From the NCBI RefSeq assembly GCF_020085105.1, contig NC_058048.1, positions 4,449,362-4,513,361 on the forward strand: a stretch of 64,000 nucleotides of DNA. The letters run 5' to 3'. This stretch comes from Siniperca chuatsi (Eukaryota; Chordata; Actinopteri; Centrarchiformes; Sinipercidae). The position numbers were made by a program, and so were the translations under genes. A model generated the notes under the pieces. The model saw only the letters and a list, made by a program, of their open reading frames with translations, searched no databases and had not been told where the DNA came from. Shown here piece by piece: positions 62,801 through 64,000 of the stretch; position 1 is the first letter of the stretch; the number at the start of each line of letters is the position of its first letter.

Positions 62801-64000
62801 AGTTCAACTGAAATTTAAATTTATAAGGAAGTATAAACTATAATGATACTGCAGCTGGTGGGCATAAACTTCCATTCTTCAAAAGAGTATAAAACAATGT
62901 TTGGTTAAATTTGTGGAAACAGTGTGTAAGCATCGAGCCTATGAGTGAGCCTTTGCTCTGGCAGAGGTTGACTGGCTACTGACTGGAGAACATTGTAGCC
63001 ATGTAGCCTACAAATGTTGATAGCGTTTTTTCCCCACTTTTTCAACAATCCCGTTGGAAATTTAAGACATAACTTTCAACATTTGGGAGAATGCTTCATG
63101 CTATTAAGTTTGCATTCCATTTGGGAAATACAATAGAAGCTTGTTAGTCCAGCTTGCTAATGTTAGCATTGATTCCCACTAGATGTTACTTTTTTATCTC
63201 TCAGCTAGCTTGCGTACCACTGGACCCAGATGCCTATAATTTTTTGTGCACATTTATGACTGTAAGCTCAAGGACCTCTCGTGGTTGCAGTGATTCACAA
63301 AAAAAACCCAAAACATTTTTATTGACTGCTCTGTTTTATACCGCTATTGACTGCTGACTCCTCACTCCTCTTAACTGACTGGTAGGGGCGCAGTATTTGC
63401 CATTTTATGATATGCGTTATGACATAGCAAACAGAATTTCCAGCAATTGGCTAGGCTAAAAACAAAGCTTAACTAGTCTATTGCAGGCCCCATTTTGGCC
63501 TTTGTTGTGGCTCAAAAACTGACATCCAAAGAAAAGTTTGGTCTCATCTTGAACTAGAGCATCTGCAGTTTAATTCCGTACCCGATATGTTATGATCCAC
63601 TTAGATTAGGCACAGTACAAGATGAATATATCCCTGTTTTTGTTATCTTCGCCGCCATCTTGATTGTAAGGAAACAGGTGTAGGTGTACCAGATATGCTG
63701 AGAAGGGTCTATCTGCAGTCTCGCAGACTACACAACACACCCAGTTCACTACATGACACACCTCCTGATATAACTTCCTGGATTGACGTACTTATTTTAA
63801 CCCAAACCACGATCTTTTCCTAAACCTAACCAAGTAGTTTTGGTGCCTAAATCTAACCAAACTGCAACCGTTTCTCATTATTATGATATGCCCTCATTTA
63901 TATATACCACCTTTATTTCATCAGGTCATCTCATTGAGATCAAGATCTCTATTGCAAGAGCGACCTTTACTTGAGTACAGCAGGTAGAAAGAAAAACTAA

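Larger units (their letters stand above)
41515..64000. other. Repeat-rich DNA read as one long snx19 intron (no exon found)
   Basis: After the donor AACAG|GTGACA of exon 10, I could not find sequence encoding the expected remainder of SNX19 or any other gene. Open frames here are short and lack recognisable domains. The stretch holds LINE fragments, a hAT-like MITE with intact target duplication, TG microsatellites, a long-inverted-repeat element and other dispersed repeats. Small exons could have been missed by eye. Confidence 0.55.

Noticed and set aside
1..64000. A CRISPR array, operon, phage or toxin-antitoxin system
   Set aside because: No regularly spaced direct repeats or tightly packed frames exist; all real genes have introns, so the window is eukaryotic.

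Overview
This is vertebrate nuclear DNA, almost certainly from a ray-finned (teleost) fish. The genes are split by GT-AG introns and there is a dense load of repeats of the kinds seen in fish genomes: TTAA-flanked MITEs, hAT-like MITEs, foldback elements, LINE 3' ends and a tRNA-derived SINE. The il18 - sdhd - timm8b grouping matches the linkage on human 11q23. There are no operons, CRISPR arrays, phages or other prokaryotic features.

Layout from left to right. Bases 513-785 hold the last coding exon of an IL-1-family cytokine on the + strand, most likely il18. At 1660-1867 lies an unassigned exon-like stretch whose frame is broken near its end. sdhd (membrane anchor of respiratory complex II) is on the - strand in four coding exons, 2863-9834; its introns are packed with MITEs and foldbacks. 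timm8b (small TIM chaperone) starts 1.6 kb away on the + strand, head-to-head with sdhd, in two exons, 11465-15039; its intron carries two LINE 3' fragments. A secreted L-amino-acid oxidase (il4i1/LAAO type) is on the - strand in seven coding exons, 18549-23551. snx19 (sorting nexin 19) is on the + strand with ten recognisable coding exons, 28737-41514. The rest of the window (41515-64000) shows no exon I can support and is read as one very long snx19 intron full of repeats; the last snx19 exons should lie beyond the right edge.

Functionally, sdhd and timm8b are both mitochondrial inner-membrane/intermembrane-space genes arranged around one intergenic region. il18 and the oxidase are immune-related. 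snx19 is an ER/endolysosome tether with PXA and PX domains. The genes are otherwise unrelated neighbours.

I found no convincing novel biological system. The notable observations are repeat architecture (a long inverted pair with a SINE in its loop, nested MITEs, insertions with intact target-site duplications), a small duplication inside the snx19 PX region, and the broken exon-like fragment near the left end. All family assignments come from reading the sequence; no searches were run.
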